Of a DNA stretch of 17,709 bases, positions 6,601 through 14,590 are shown piece by piece. Both the position numbers and the translations under genes were made by a program. This DNA is from Lachnospiraceae bacterium UBA7076. Its GTDB lineage: Bacteria; Bacillota; Clostridia; Lachnospirales; Lachnospiraceae. Location of the stretch: positions 464-18,172 of the forward strand of contig DKZK01000018.1 of NCBI GenBank assembly GCA_002493625.1, written 5' to 3'. How positions within the stretch are numbered: the stretch's first letter is position 1; each line of letters starts with the position of its first letter. Below the pieces are notes generated by a model, which saw only the letters and a list, made by a program, of their open reading frames with translations, did not search any database and was not told where the DNA came from.

Positions 6601-7086
6601 TTATATCTCAAATTCAATCTTCTTGTGCGCATTTTTGTACTGCGTGTACTTCACACCTGCCATGTCAAACATCTTCTTTGACGCAAGGGTGCTTTCCGAA
6701 TCACTGTACTTGTCCGACATGTAAATGACCTCCTTTATCCCGCACTGAATAATCGCCTTGGCGCACTCATTGCAGGGAAAAAGAGTAACATAGCAACGGG
6801 AATTTCTGAGTGTCCCGCCGCCTCTGTAATTTAAAATTGCATTTAACTCAGCGTGACAAACATAAAAATATTTGCTGCTTAATCCTTCGGCTTCCCTGTC
6901 CCATGGCAGCTCATCATCATTACAGCCCGACGGCATGCCGTTATAGCCCATTGAAAGAATACGGTTACTTTCATCAACGATGCATGCGCCGACCTGCGTA
7001 TTGGGATCCTTGCTTCTTGCCGCTGACATAATGGCTATACCCATAAAATACTGGTCCCATGTAATATAGTCATCCCTCTTTTTCAT
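6601..7086 (-). CDS. dCMP deaminase (ComEB/Dcd family)
   Basis: A zinc cytidine/deoxycytidylate deaminase predicted to convert dCMP to dUMP for dTMP synthesis; in transforming relatives the homologue is called ComEB. The catalytic HAE motif is at residues 78-80 and the zinc cysteines are in PCNEC (105 and 108). SKDPNTQVGACIVD and MGYNGMPSG are typical nucleotide-binding segments. An ATG at 7095 touches GGGGAGG directly, so I choose the second ATG at 7086, which has a 9-nt gap, giving 161 residues. It follows lysC by 32 nt. The location tells nothing on whether the competence role applies. Confidence 0.93.
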   Translation of the reverse strand: MKKRDDYITWDQYFMGIAIMSAARSKDPNTQVGACIVDESNRILSMGYNGMPSGCNDDELPWDREAEGLSSKYFYVCHAELNAILNYRGGGTLRNSRCYVTLFPCNECAKAIIQCGIKEVIYMSDKYSDSESTLASKKMFDMAGVKYTQYKNAHKKIEFEI

Positions 7087-7118
7087 TTCTGCCATCCTCC
7101 CCGGAAATAAAGGGCAAG

Positions 7119-7589
7119 CTAATTTCCTAAATCAAACTTGTCATGTATTGCATTCATAGCCCTTTCAGTATTTGCCTCATCAATAAGTACGGTAACCCTT
7201 ATCTCTGATGTAGATATCATCCTTATATTTATATTGCAGTCATAAAGCGCCTCGAACATCTTTGCCGCAACGCCTGCGTTCGTCTGCATACCTGCGCCTA
7301 CAATTGAAACCTTTGCAACCTTCTTCTCAACATCAACACTCTCAAAGTTGCTGAAGTTCTCATTTATTATCTTTGCAGCCTCATCTGCGCTTTCCTCAGT
7401 AGTTGTAAAGCTTATGTCCTTTGTTCCCTTTCTTCCTACCGACTGCAAAATCATATCAACATTTATATTGTGCCTTGCAAGGCTGTTAAACAGCTTAAAG
7501 GCTACTCCCGGTTCATCCTTTAATCCAACGACTGCAATTCTTGCTGAATTTGTATCTCCTGCTACACCACTGACAAGCATTTTTTCCAT
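7119..7589 (-). CDS. Aspartokinase beta subunit from an internal in-frame start
   Basis: Within lysC, AAGGAGGG (7604-7597) stands 7 nt before an in-frame ATG at 7589, the codon for Met245. The product would be a 156-residue protein starting MEKMLVSGV and made of the two ACT domains. In Bacillus subtilis aspartokinase II the beta subunit is made from an internal start at the same place and pairs with the full-length alpha subunit in an alpha2-beta2 enzyme. The motif and frame are seen directly; production is inferred by analogy. Confidence 0.75.
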   Translation of the reverse strand: MEKMLVSGVAGDTNSARIAVVGLKDEPGVAFKLFNSLARHNINVDMILQSVGRKGTKDISFTTTEESADEAAKIINENFSNFESVDVEKKVAKVSIVGAGMQTNAGVAAKMFEALYDCNINIRMISTSEIRVTVLIDEANTERAMNAIHDKFDLGN

Positions 7590-8321
7590 TTTAGAACCCT
7601 CCTTGACTATTGTTCCTTCTGAAGTATTTAGGCTGGAACGTACAACAAGCTGTACGCCGAATTTCTTTGCAAGCTCCACTGAGCGGTTGTGTAAAACTCC
7701 TGCGCCTAACGTCGCAAGCTCAAGCATCTCATCATAGGTCACAACATTAAGCTTCCGCGCATTTTTAACCTTGCGCGGGTCGGCAGTGTAAACACCGTCA
7801 ACATCCGTATATATCTCACAGGCGTCTGCATGAAGCGCAGCGGCAAGAGCAACGGCAGTCGTGTCTGAGCCGCCTCTGCCAAGCGTAGTATAATCATCAT
7901 ACTTGTTTACACCCTGAAAGCCTGTAATTATAACGATTTTTCGCTGTTCAAGCTCATGTCTTATTCTCTCGCTGTCAATTCTCTTAAGCTTTGCATTGCC
8001 GTAAACGGAGGTTGAATGCATGGCAACCTGAAATGCATTCAGCGATATTGCCGGCACTCCCAGCTTATCCATTGCCATTGCCATAAGCGCAACGGACATC
8101 TGCTCGCCAATCGTAAAGAGCATATCCATTTCTCTCTTTGGCGGAATCTCATTTATATCCTTCGCCATGGCAATAAGCTCATCTGTATATTTACCCATAG
8201 CGGACAAAACCACTACCACGTCATTTCCTTTTTGATAATCTTCAATACATCTTCTAGCTACATTAAAAATTCTCTCCTTATCGGCGACTGAAGTTCCGCC
8301 GAATTTTTTAACTATCAGCAT
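7119..8321 (-). CDS. lysC: Aspartokinase, two-ACT-domain class
   Basis: Phosphorylates aspartate at the entry of the lysine, threonine and methionine pathway. The 400-residue protein begins MLIVKKFGGTS and carries GRGGSDTTA at 148-156 and YTDVDGVYTADPR, the amino-acid kinase core. Two ACT domains for feedback inhibition cover about 262-400 (RIAVVGLKDEPGVA..., VSIVGAGMQTNAGVA...). AGGAGG lies 5 nt before the ATG. An internal ribosome binding site and ATG at 7589 should also produce the ACT domains alone, as in the two-subunit Bacillus enzyme. It follows hom, a pathway partner, with a hairpin in the gap. No lysine riboswitch or T-box is visible upstream. Confidence 0.96.
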   Translation of the reverse strand: MLIVKKFGGTSVADKERIFNVARRCIEDYQKGNDVVVVLSAMGKYTDELIAMAKDINEIPPKREMDMLFTIGEQMSVALMAMAMDKLGVPAISLNAFQVAMHSTSVYGNAKLKRIDSERIRHELEQRKIVIITGFQGVNKYDDYTTLGRGGSDTTAVALAAALHADACEIYTDVDGVYTADPRKVKNARKLNVVTYDEMLELATLGAGVLHNRSVELAKKFGVQLVVRSSLNTSEGTIVKEGSKMEKMLVSGVAGDTNSARIAVVGLKDEPGVAFKLFNSLARHNINVDMILQSVGRKGTKDISFTTTEESADEAAKIINENFSNFESVDVEKKVAKVSIVGAGMQTNAGVAAKMFEALYDCNINIRMISTSEIRVTVLIDEANTERAMNAIHDKFDLGN

Positions 8322-8362
8322 GTTTTCCTCCTATAAAAATGTCTTATTAATATAATATATAC

Positions 8363-8380
8363 AAAGGGCATCCGCCCTTT
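8363..8380 (-). terminator. Hairpin between hom and lysC
   Basis: A 7-bp stem AAAGGGC / GCCCTTT with a four-base loop lies 32 nt after the hom stop. The minus strand downstream is GTATATATTATATT, AT-rich without a solid T run. It could partly end hom transcription, act as an attenuator for lysC, or protect a processed 3' end. Confidence 0.5.
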
Positions 8381-8412
8381 GATATGTAATGCAACGCTTA
8401 TTTACTGTAAAA

Positions 8413-9639
8413 TCAGCAGAGCGCCTCCGTCGTCCTTATTCTGCTTATAAGGTCGAAGGCTTTTATCTTATCTTCAAATTCCGACTGAGTTATCACGCCT
8501 GTCATAAAAGCAAATTCATGAATATTTTCCGGCTGCAATATACGCGCCTTCGGAAATGCCTTCTCAATTTTTTCCGTTGCTTCCTCGTCAGTTCCCTCAA
8601 CGTCAACCCGCACAAAATAATTGCATTTGTAGGAATCAATATCGCCCAGGGAAAGCTTTTCCTCATCCCATATAGTCATAATGTTGGTTCCCTGATGCTT
8701 TGCCGCATCGATAACGTCCGATACAACTGCGCTTGCCGTAGGAAGCTTGCCTGCGCCCTTTCCGTAAAACATTGTTCCGCCAAGCATGTTGCCGTCAATG
8801 TATATTCCGTTAAACACCCCGTTTACATTTTTAAGAGGGTGCTCCTCGTCAATCATAAAAGGGGCTACCATGGAGTATACCCTTCCGTCTATCATCTGAC
8901 TTTTTCCAAGAAGCTTAATGCTTGCCCCAAGCTTCTTCGCATAATCAATATCCACCTCGGTTATCTTTGTTATTCCCTCGGTATAAATGTCCTCGTAATC
9001 CACCTGTTTTCCATAAGCAAGGGAAGTAAGTATCGCTATCTTTCTGCACGCGTCATAGCCCTCTATGTCAGCCTCCGGATTTCTCTCCGCATAGCCTTTT
9101 TCCTGCGCCGATTTCAGCACCGTATCAAAATCGCTTCCCTCATCCGCCATTTTCGTTAAAATATAATTGGTTGTTCCGTTTAATATTCCTGTTATCTCCG
9201 TAAATTCATCAGCCGTAAGGGACTGGTTAAGGGGACGTATAATCGGTATGCCTCCGCCCACGCTTGCCTCAAAAAGGAAATTAACTCCCTTTTCGTGCGC
9301 TATTTTAAGAAGCCCTGCGCCATGAGCTGCCACAAGCTCCTTATTGGAGGTGCATACGCTTTTACCTGCCATAAGAGCAGACCTTGTAAATTCCAGCGCC
9401 GGATTGATTCCACCCATAACCTCAACTACAATCTCAACCTCAGGGTCGTTTAAAATAACATTATAATCATGTACAAGTATATCCATGACAGGGTCGCCCG
9501 GAAACTCCCTTAAATCTAAAACATACTTTATATTTATTTCCTTACCTGCCCTTTTGTTAATACTATTGTGGTTTTTATTTATTACCTCCACAACGCCTGA
9601 ACCTACCGTTCCGTATCCAAGTACCGCTATATTTACCAT
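8413..9639 (-). CDS. hom: Homoserine dehydrogenase
   Basis: Reduces aspartate semialdehyde to homoserine, the branch point to threonine and methionine. The 408-residue protein has an N-terminal NAD(P) fold (VLGYGTVGSGV, residues 6-16), the catalytic domain with ASVGGGIPIIRPL, GILNGTTNYILT and YAERNPEADIEGYDACRK, and a C-terminal ACT-like tail from about 340 (YFVRVDVEGTDEEA...), the standard layout for the monofunctional enzyme. GGGAGG precedes the ATG by 11 nt, a long but workable gap. It starts 20 nt after the cheW stop and precedes lysC, so the two aspartate-family genes are likely co-expressed. Confidence 0.97.
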   Translation of the reverse strand: MVNIAVLGYGTVGSGVVEVINKNHNSINKRAGKEINIKYVLDLREFPGDPVMDILVHDYNVILNDPEVEIVVEVMGGINPALEFTRSALMAGKSVCTSNKELVAAHGAGLLKIAHEKGVNFLFEASVGGGIPIIRPLNQSLTADEFTEITGILNGTTNYILTKMADEGSDFDTVLKSAQEKGYAERNPEADIEGYDACRKIAILTSLAYGKQVDYEDIYTEGITKITEVDIDYAKKLGASIKLLGKSQMIDGRVYSMVAPFMIDEEHPLKNVNGVFNGIYIDGNMLGGTMFYGKGAGKLPTASAVVSDVIDAAKHQGTNIMTIWDEEKLSLGDIDSYKCNYFVRVDVEGTDEEATEKIEKAFPKARILQPENIHEFAFMTGVITQSEFEDKIKAFDLISRIRTTEALC

Positions 9640-9659
9640 TTCAGCTTAATCCTCCCGCT

Positions 9660-10148
9660 TTATTCATCCTCTGATGACACCTCGTTCAGTGCATCCGATA
9701 CATTTTCAAAATCTCTGTCCGACATAATATTATCCACGGAAATACTCATTATAATCTCTGTTTTTCCATTCTCGGTAATCTTTACCACGTTTTCCAGATA
9801 CCTCGTCTCATCACTTTTTACAATTACAGGGATTGTTTTAACATCCGTATCGTCAACCGGAACGATACCCACCACATTGTCCACCTCTATTCCAAGCTTA
9901 ATACCGTGTGTTTCTGTTATGAGAAGCTGCCTGTCAACAACATCCGGTTCTTCGGTAATCTCAAAATTCGACTTAATGTCAAAAAGAGGAACGATTGTAT
10001 CCCTCAAATGTATAATTCCCTTGATGTGCTTCGCCCCCAGCGGAACAGGCACCACATTATATGTCCTTTCAATACCGTCAATTACCGATAATCTTACTCC
10101 ATATTTCTGATTACCTAACAAAAATACCAAATACTTTACTTCCGCCAT
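9660..10148 (-). CDS. cheW: CheW-like chemotaxis coupling protein
   Basis: A single CheW domain of 162 residues that normally links methyl-accepting receptors to the CheA kinase at the inner face of the membrane. It begins MAEVKYLVFLLGNQKYGVRL and continues with IDGIERTYNVVPVPLGAKHIKGIIHLRDTIVPLFDIK, the classic beta-barrel pattern with the conserved G..R...VP.D segment, then LLITETHGIKLGIEVDNVVGIV. The start at 10148 is preferred to an ATG at 10169 because GAGGGG lies about 9 nt upstream. It stands alone between prfB and hom with no other chemotaxis gene in the window, 25 nt after prfB. Confidence 0.92.
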   Translation of the reverse strand: MAEVKYLVFLLGNQKYGVRLSVIDGIERTYNVVPVPLGAKHIKGIIHLRDTIVPLFDIKSNFEITEEPDVVDRQLLITETHGIKLGIEVDNVVGIVPVDDTDVKTIPVIVKSDETRYLENVVKITENGKTEIIMSISVDNIMSDRDFENVSDALNEVSSEDE

Positions 10149-10173
10149 ACATAAACACCCCTCAATCATATAA

Positions 10174-11290
10174 TTAATCCTGCTGTCCGGTATTAACCCA
10201 CTTTAAATACGCATTAATAAATCCATCTATCCCGCCATCCAGAACAGCTTGTGCATTTCCCGATTCAAAATTGGTCCGGTGGTCCTTCACCATGGTATAA
10301 GGCTGTAACACATAAGACCTTATCTGGCTTCCAAAACCATTTTCCGTTATCTCGCCTCTTATGTCAGAAATTTTGTCAAGATTTTCCTGCTTCTTTATGA
10401 GATACAGCTTGGACATAAGCATCTTCATTGCCTTGTCCTTATTGCTGTGCTGGGACCTTTCATTTTGGCATTGAACGACAACCCCCGTAGGAATATGAGT
10501 AATGCGGACCGCCGACGAGGTTTTATTAATATGCTGTCCCCCTGCGCCGCTTGAGCGGTACGTGTCTATCCTGAGGTCGTCCTCATTTATCTCAACGGTA
10601 ATGTTATCGTCAAGCTCCGGCATAACGTCCAGCGATGCAAAGCTTGTCTGCCTTTTTCCTGCTGCATTGAAGGGCGAAATACGCACAAGTCTGTGCACAC
10701 CCTTTTCGGATTTCAGGTAACCGTAAGCATTTGTTCCGTTCACCTGAAACGTAACTGTCTTTATGCCTGCCTCGTCACCGTCAAGAAAATCAAGCACCTC
10801 CACGGAAAAGCCTTTTTTCTCCGCCCACCTTACATACATCCTGTAAAGCATCTCGCTCCAGTCGCAGGACTCAGTTCCTCCTGCCCCCGCATGTATCGTT
10901 ATGACAGCATTGTTTGCGTCAAATTCCTCCGATAAAAGCGTTTCTATCCGGAAATTTTCAAATTCCTCCGTAAATGCATTTATGGACTCGCTTATTTCCT
11001 CTATCAGGCTGTCATCCTGTTCCTCCTCAGCCATCTCAATAAGCGTTTCTATATCCTCAAAATGAGTCTCAAGATTATTTATGGATTCCAGGGCATCCTT
11101 AAGTCCCTTTAATTCCTTCATCACAAGCTGGCTTTCATCCGTATTGTTCCAGAAGCCGGGTGCCTCAAGCTTTGCCTCCAATTCCTTAACACGAAGCTCT
11201 TTTCCAGCCGTGTCAAAGTGAATCCCTTACTTCTTTAAGTGGAGTTCTGTATTCATTTAAGGTAAATTTAAAATTGTCGAGCTCTATCAC
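10174..11290 (-). CDS. prfB: Peptide chain release factor 2, made by programmed +1 frameshift
   Basis: Recognises UGA and UAA stop codons and triggers peptide release. Translation starts at a GTG at 11290 (preceded by GGTGA) and reads 25 codons (VIELDNFKF to RDSL) before an in-frame TGA. Shifting +1 on CTT-TGA-C continues as DTAGKELRVKELEAKLEAPG, giving 371 residues. The stop-codon tripeptide SPF falls at 205-207 and GGQ at 250-252, the same numbers as Escherichia coli RF2. Domain order is coiled N-terminus, SPF domain, GGQ domain, C-terminal helix. It shares a message with cheW. The frameshift is a feature, not damage. Confidence 0.97.
11212..11230 (-). promoter_or_regulatory. prfB programmed +1 frameshift site
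   Basis: Read on the minus strand: GTA AGG GAT TCA CTT TGA C. The AAGGGA block acts as the stimulatory anti-Shine-Dalgarno pairing site, in the same register as the E. coli AGGGGG; CTT is the slippery codon, and TGA followed by C is a weak stop. RF2 scarcity favours the shift, so RF2 controls its own level. Confidence 0.95.
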
Positions 11291-11308
11291 TTATATCACC
11301 ACACTTTT

Positions 11309-11322
11309 AATATAATATAACA
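11309..11322 (-). promoter_or_regulatory. Possible extended -10 promoter region of prfB
   Basis: On the minus strand TGTTATATT (11322-11314) fits an extended -10 box, with a second TATATT overlapping at 11314-11309. No good -35 box is visible at the right distance. It lies directly against the left arm of the inverted repeat that encloses the MITE-like element, 20-30 nt before the prfB GTG. Confidence 0.3.
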
Positions 11323-11525
11323 GGCAACTGTGAAACTATTTTTGTGAACGTCCGTTGTTCAATATAGACAAATCAACGCATGGCACACTTCCGCTGCTTG
11401 TCGCACGTAGCAGTGCTAAGCTCGAAAAAACCTTGCTAAGCACCGGCGGCTCCAAAGCACCTGCTTATGATTTTGTCCATATGGTACAACTAGGCTTTAA
11501 AAATAAGACGTTTCACAATTGCCTG
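11321..11525. mobile_element. MITE-like interspersed repeat, copy 2, within a 16-bp inverted repeat
   Basis: The core 11354-11490 (137 bp) repeats the core of copy 1 in the same orientation at roughly 90% identity, but its 18-bp ends are imperfect here (GTTGTTCAATATAGACAA against TTGTCCATATGGTACAAC). Similarity to copy 1 continues, weakening, for about 25 bp on each side. The outer limits 11321-11336 and 11510-11525 form a 16-bp inverted repeat with one mismatch (CAGGCAACTGTGAAAC). On the minus strand this outer stem follows secA by 22 nt and is succeeded by TTATATTATATT, so it may serve as a secA terminator with the element in its loop. No protein is encoded. Confidence 0.75.
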
Positions 11526-11547
11526 GTTAAAATATAAACATTACCTA

Positions 11548-14121
11548 CTACAGATTACGCCCGCAGCACATTTTATATTTCTTGCCGCTTCCGCATGGAC
11601 ACGGGTCGTTTCTTCCGATTTTGGCGGACTGACGTTTTACAGGCCCTTTCTTGGCAGAATCATCCCTGTTCGTGCCTGTAACCTTTGCAACCTCCTCACG
11701 TTCAACCTTCTGCTCTATCTTAACGTGAAGTATCATTCTGACCGTATCCTCCCTTATGGAGGCGGTCATCTCGTTAAACATGTCAAAGCCTGCAAATTTA
11801 TATTCCACAACAGGGTCCTTGCTTCCGATTGACTGAAGTCCGATGCCCTGTCTCAGTTGTGTCATGTCGTCAATATGAGCCATCCACTTCTTATCAATTA
11901 CCTTAAGAAGAATAACTCTCTCAACTTCTCTTATATGCTCAGGCTCAGGGAATTCTGCCTCCTTTGATTCATATATCTTGGCAGCCTCCTCCTTAAGTCT
12001 CTGCTTAAATTCCTTAAGATTGCCTGTGGACTTTTCCTGCTCCGTAAGCTCAATCCTTGAAAATGGAATGATAGGAATAAGAAGTCTGTTAAGCTCCTCA
12101 ATCTCCCATTCCTTTGCAGGAAGGTCAGGTGAACAGGTCTTGTCAATGTAGCTCTCCACCGTGTCGAGCACCATCTTAAATATAACGTCCCTCATGCTCT
12201 CACCGTCAAGAACTCTTTTTCTCTCGGCGTAAATGACCTCACGCTGGTCGTTGTTTACCTGATCATATTCCAGAAGATTTTTTCTGATTGCAAAGTTGTT
12301 TGACTCAATTTTCTTTTGAGCCTTCTCCACAAATCTCGTAATGGTTCCATGCTGTATTTCCTCGCCCTCTGGAATTTTAAGGGCATCGTAAACAGCCTTG
12401 ACCTTTTCCGATCCGAAAAGTCTCATAAGCTCATCATCAAGAGAAAGATAAAATTTGGATTCTCCCGGGTCTCCCTGACGTCCGGAACGTCCTCTGAGCT
12501 GGTTATCTATTCTTCGCGACTCATGCCTTTCCGTACCGATAATCTTAAGTCCGCCAAGTTCCTGCACTCCCTCGCCAAGCTTTATGTCAGTACCACGGCC
12601 TGCCATATTTGTGGCAATTGTAACAGCGCCTCTTTGTCCTGCATCGGCAACAATCTCCGCCTCCAGTTCATGGAACTTTGCATTCAGCACCTTATGCTGA
12701 ATCCCTCTCTTTGTAAGAAGCCGTGAAAGCTCCTCTGAGGAATCGATATTTATTGTACCTACAAGCACCGGCTGTCCCTTGCTGTGGCACTCTGCAACAT
12801 CATTTATGATGGCATTTAATTTTTCCTTCTTTGTCTTAAATACGGAATCGTTATGGTCGATACGCTGAACAGGAAGATTTGTGGGAACCTCCACAACGTC
12901 CATACCGTATATTTCCCGAAACTCCTGCTCCTCCGTAAGAGCCGTACCGGTCATGCCGGCTTTCTTCTTATATTTATTAAAGAAATTCTGGAAGGTTATG
13001 GTAGCCAGCGTTCTGCTCTCTCTCTTAACCTTAACATTTTCCTTAGCCTCAATAGCCTGGTGGAGACCGTCAGAGAAACGTCTTCCCGGCATTATACGTC
13101 CCGTAAACTCATCTACGATAAGAACCTCATCATCCTTGACAACATAGTCCTTGTCCTTAAACATAAGGGCATGCGCCTTAAGCGCCATAATCATGTTATG
13201 CTGTATATCTATATTGTCGGCATCCGAAAAGTTTTCTATATGGAAGAACTGTTCAACCTCTTTTACACCCTGCGCAGTGAGAGCCACCTGCTTATCCTTT
13301 TCATTTACAAGGTAATCTCCGTCCTCCTCAACCTGTGTGCCCATAATGGCATCCATCTTGCTTATCTCCATGTCAGAGCTTCCGCGCGTCATACGTCTTG
13401 CAAGGTAATCGCACATTTTGTAGAGGTCAGTGGATTTACCGCTCTGACCCGATATAATAAGAGGAGTTCTCGCCTCATCAATAAGCACCGAGTCAACCTC
13501 GTCCACAATTGCGTAATTCAAATCTCTCTGAACGAGCTGCTCCTTATATATAACCATGTTATCCCTAAGATAATCAAAGCCCAATTCATTGTTTGTAACA
13601 TATGTTATATCGCAATTATACGCTTCCCGTCTCTCATCGTTTTTATAGCCGTTTAAAATAACACCAACCTTAAGTCCGAGAAATTCATGTATCTGTCCCA
13701 TCCACTCAGAGTCACGCTTTGCCAGATAATCATTGACGGTTACAATGTGTACACCTTTTCCTTCAAGGGCATTCAGATATGCAGGAAGTGTGGACACAAG
13801 TGTTTTACCTTCACCGGTTCTCATCTCAGGAATACGACCCTGATGAAGCAGTATTCCACCAATGAGCTGAACCCTGTAATGCTTCATGCCAAGCACTCTG
13901 CTCGCCGCCTCCCTGACGACAGCAAAAGCCTCAACAAGCAAATCGTCTAAGGTTTCGCCTTCCTCCAGTCTCTTTTTAAACTCATCGGTCTTAGCTTTCA
14001 GCTCGTCATCTGATAACGCCTGCATCTTTTCATCCAGGGCTTCTATCTTATCCACTATGGGATTTATTTTTTTCAGTTCCTTTTCACTGTGTGTTCCAAA
14101 TATTTTTTCAATGAGACTCAT
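11548..14121 (-). CDS. secA: Preprotein translocase ATPase SecA
   Basis: The ATPase motor that drives unfolded preproteins through SecYEG. The 857-residue chain shows the DEAD-like motor with Walker A MRTGEGKT at 100-107, DEVDSVLIDEARTPL from 207, YVTNNELGFDYLRDN before it, and TIATNMAGRGTDIKLG and RQGDPGESKFYLSLDDELM in the second motor domain. The end carries the zinc motif CPCGSGKKYKMCC (841-853), a SecB/ribosome binding tail. The start is at 14121 with GGAGG 5 nt upstream; an upstream in-frame ATG at 14163 lies inside the leader. It has its own promoter, a leader hairpin, and is followed by the inverted-repeat element. Confidence 0.98.
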   Translation of the reverse strand: MSLIEKIFGTHSEKELKKINPIVDKIEALDEKMQALSDDELKAKTDEFKKRLEEGETLDDLLVEAFAVVREAASRVLGMKHYRVQLIGGILLHQGRIPEMRTGEGKTLVSTLPAYLNALEGKGVHIVTVNDYLAKRDSEWMGQIHEFLGLKVGVILNGYKNDERREAYNCDITYVTNNELGFDYLRDNMVIYKEQLVQRDLNYAIVDEVDSVLIDEARTPLIISGQSGKSTDLYKMCDYLARRMTRGSSDMEISKMDAIMGTQVEEDGDYLVNEKDKQVALTAQGVKEVEQFFHIENFSDADNIDIQHNMIMALKAHALMFKDKDYVVKDDEVLIVDEFTGRIMPGRRFSDGLHQAIEAKENVKVKRESRTLATITFQNFFNKYKKKAGMTGTALTEEQEFREIYGMDVVEVPTNLPVQRIDHNDSVFKTKKEKLNAIINDVAECHSKGQPVLVGTINIDSSEELSRLLTKRGIQHKVLNAKFHELEAEIVADAGQRGAVTIATNMAGRGTDIKLGEGVQELGGLKIIGTERHESRRIDNQLRGRSGRQGDPGESKFYLSLDDELMRLFGSEKVKAVYDALKIPEGEEIQHGTITRFVEKAQKKIESNNFAIRKNLLEYDQVNNDQREVIYAERKRVLDGESMRDVIFKMVLDTVESYIDKTCSPDLPAKEWEIEELNRLLIPIIPFSRIELTEQEKSTGNLKEFKQRLKEEAAKIYESKEAEFPEPEHIREVERVILLKVIDKKWMAHIDDMTQLRQGIGLQSIGSKDPVVEYKFAGFDMFNEMTASIREDTVRMILHVKIEQKVEREEVAKVTGTNRDDSAKKGPVKRQSAKIGRNDPCPCGSGKKYKMCCGRNL

Positions 14122-14137
14122 ATCTTCCTCCAAAATA

Positions 14138-14155
14138 AAGTCTGTCGTCAGACTT
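14138..14155 (-). promoter_or_regulatory. secA leader hairpin
   Basis: A perfect 7-bp stem AAGTCTG / CAGACTT with loop ACGA lies in the ~60-nt leader, ending about 7 nt before the GGAGG and followed by TATTTT. It could be an attenuator or affect ribosome access. No SecM-like leader peptide is visible. Confidence 0.5.
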
Positions 14156-14186
14156 AACATCATATCTACATTCTATCGCAACCTAT

Positions 14187-14215
14187 AATATAACATTAAA
14201 CGAATGGATAGGCAA
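14187..14215 (-). promoter_or_regulatory. secA promoter
   Basis: Minus strand TTGCCT (14215-14210), a 17-nt spacer, then TATATT (14192-14187) with an upstream TG making an extended -10. The start site would be near 14180. Confidence 0.7.
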
Positions 14216-14288
14216 GAAATTTATTATATAAGTGTTTGCCAAGTATTTGCCACAGTGTTTACCACGCTAATTCGAATTAAAAACCGCC

Positions 14289-14317
14289 TTGCATTCTATA
14301 CACTATTGTGCTATCAT
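14289..14317 (+). promoter_or_regulatory. Promoter of the plus-strand small ORF and Rpn gene
   Basis: TTGCAT, a 17-nt spacer and TATCAT preceded by TGC (extended -10). The start site would be near 14324, about 33 nt before the ATG at 14357. This promoter is why the reading frame is not taken back to 14204. Confidence 0.6.
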
Positions 14318-14356
14318 TCCAGTAAAGCATTTATCTTTCTATTCTGTTTTGAGGAA

Positions 14357-14590
14357 ATGTCCTCATTCAAAAACCAGAAAAATTCGGAACTTCAATGCTT
14401 TAAATTCATTATATCACAATTTAAGCAGAGAGGTTATCCGTATCTGGGAAGGATGATGTTCGGGAAGCCTCCTGCGATATTTGATGGCACAGCCCTTAGA
14501 GTTCCCAATTTACAAAGTAAATCGGAACATATGCTGAGTGCAATTTCTGAATGGGTTGACGCTGCAAAAGAAAGGGAGGAAACCAAATGA
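14357..14590 (+). CDS. Small hypothetical protein coupled to the Rpn-like gene
   Basis: A 77-residue reading frame of unknown function, beginning MSSFKNQKNSELQCFKF. The body holds ISQFKQRGYPYLGRMMFGKPPAIFDGT and ends with a charged helix (LSAISEWVDAAKEREETK). The frame is open back to 14204, but that part overlaps the secA promoter and precedes the local promoter. The start is uncertain: GAGG is only 2 nt before the ATG. Its TGA stop overlaps the ATG of the next gene as ATGA, a strong sign that the two are translated together. It may be a partner of the nuclease or a decayed remnant; I see no known domain. Confidence 0.5.
   Translation: MSSFKNQKNSELQCFKFIISQFKQRGYPYLGRMMFGKPPAIFDGTALRVPNLQSKSEHMLSAISEWVDAAKEREETK

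Noticed and set aside
8322..8412. Lysine riboswitch or T-box before lysC
   Set aside because: The gap to hom is only about 90 nt and holds a single short stem, too small for either element.
8389..9159. 256-residue plus-strand reading frame
   Set aside because: It is the antisense shadow of hom, whose motifs and start signals are clear; no plus-strand start site was found.
11181..11290. prfB as a frameshifted pseudogene
   Set aside because: The in-frame TGA sits in the conserved CTT-TGA-C context with an upstream AAGGGA, and the rest of RF2 is intact with SPF and GGQ at canonical positions.
11355..11537. 60-residue plus-strand reading frame across repeat copy 2
   Set aside because: It follows the repeat sequence, has no ribosome binding site and is antisense to the surrounding operon.
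12853..13656. 267-residue plus-strand reading frame
   Set aside because: Antisense shadow of secA, with no recognisable domain.
14204..14356. N-terminal extension of the small ORF upstream of the Rpn gene
   Set aside because: It overlaps the divergent secA promoter and lies before the likely start site of its own transcript at about 14324.
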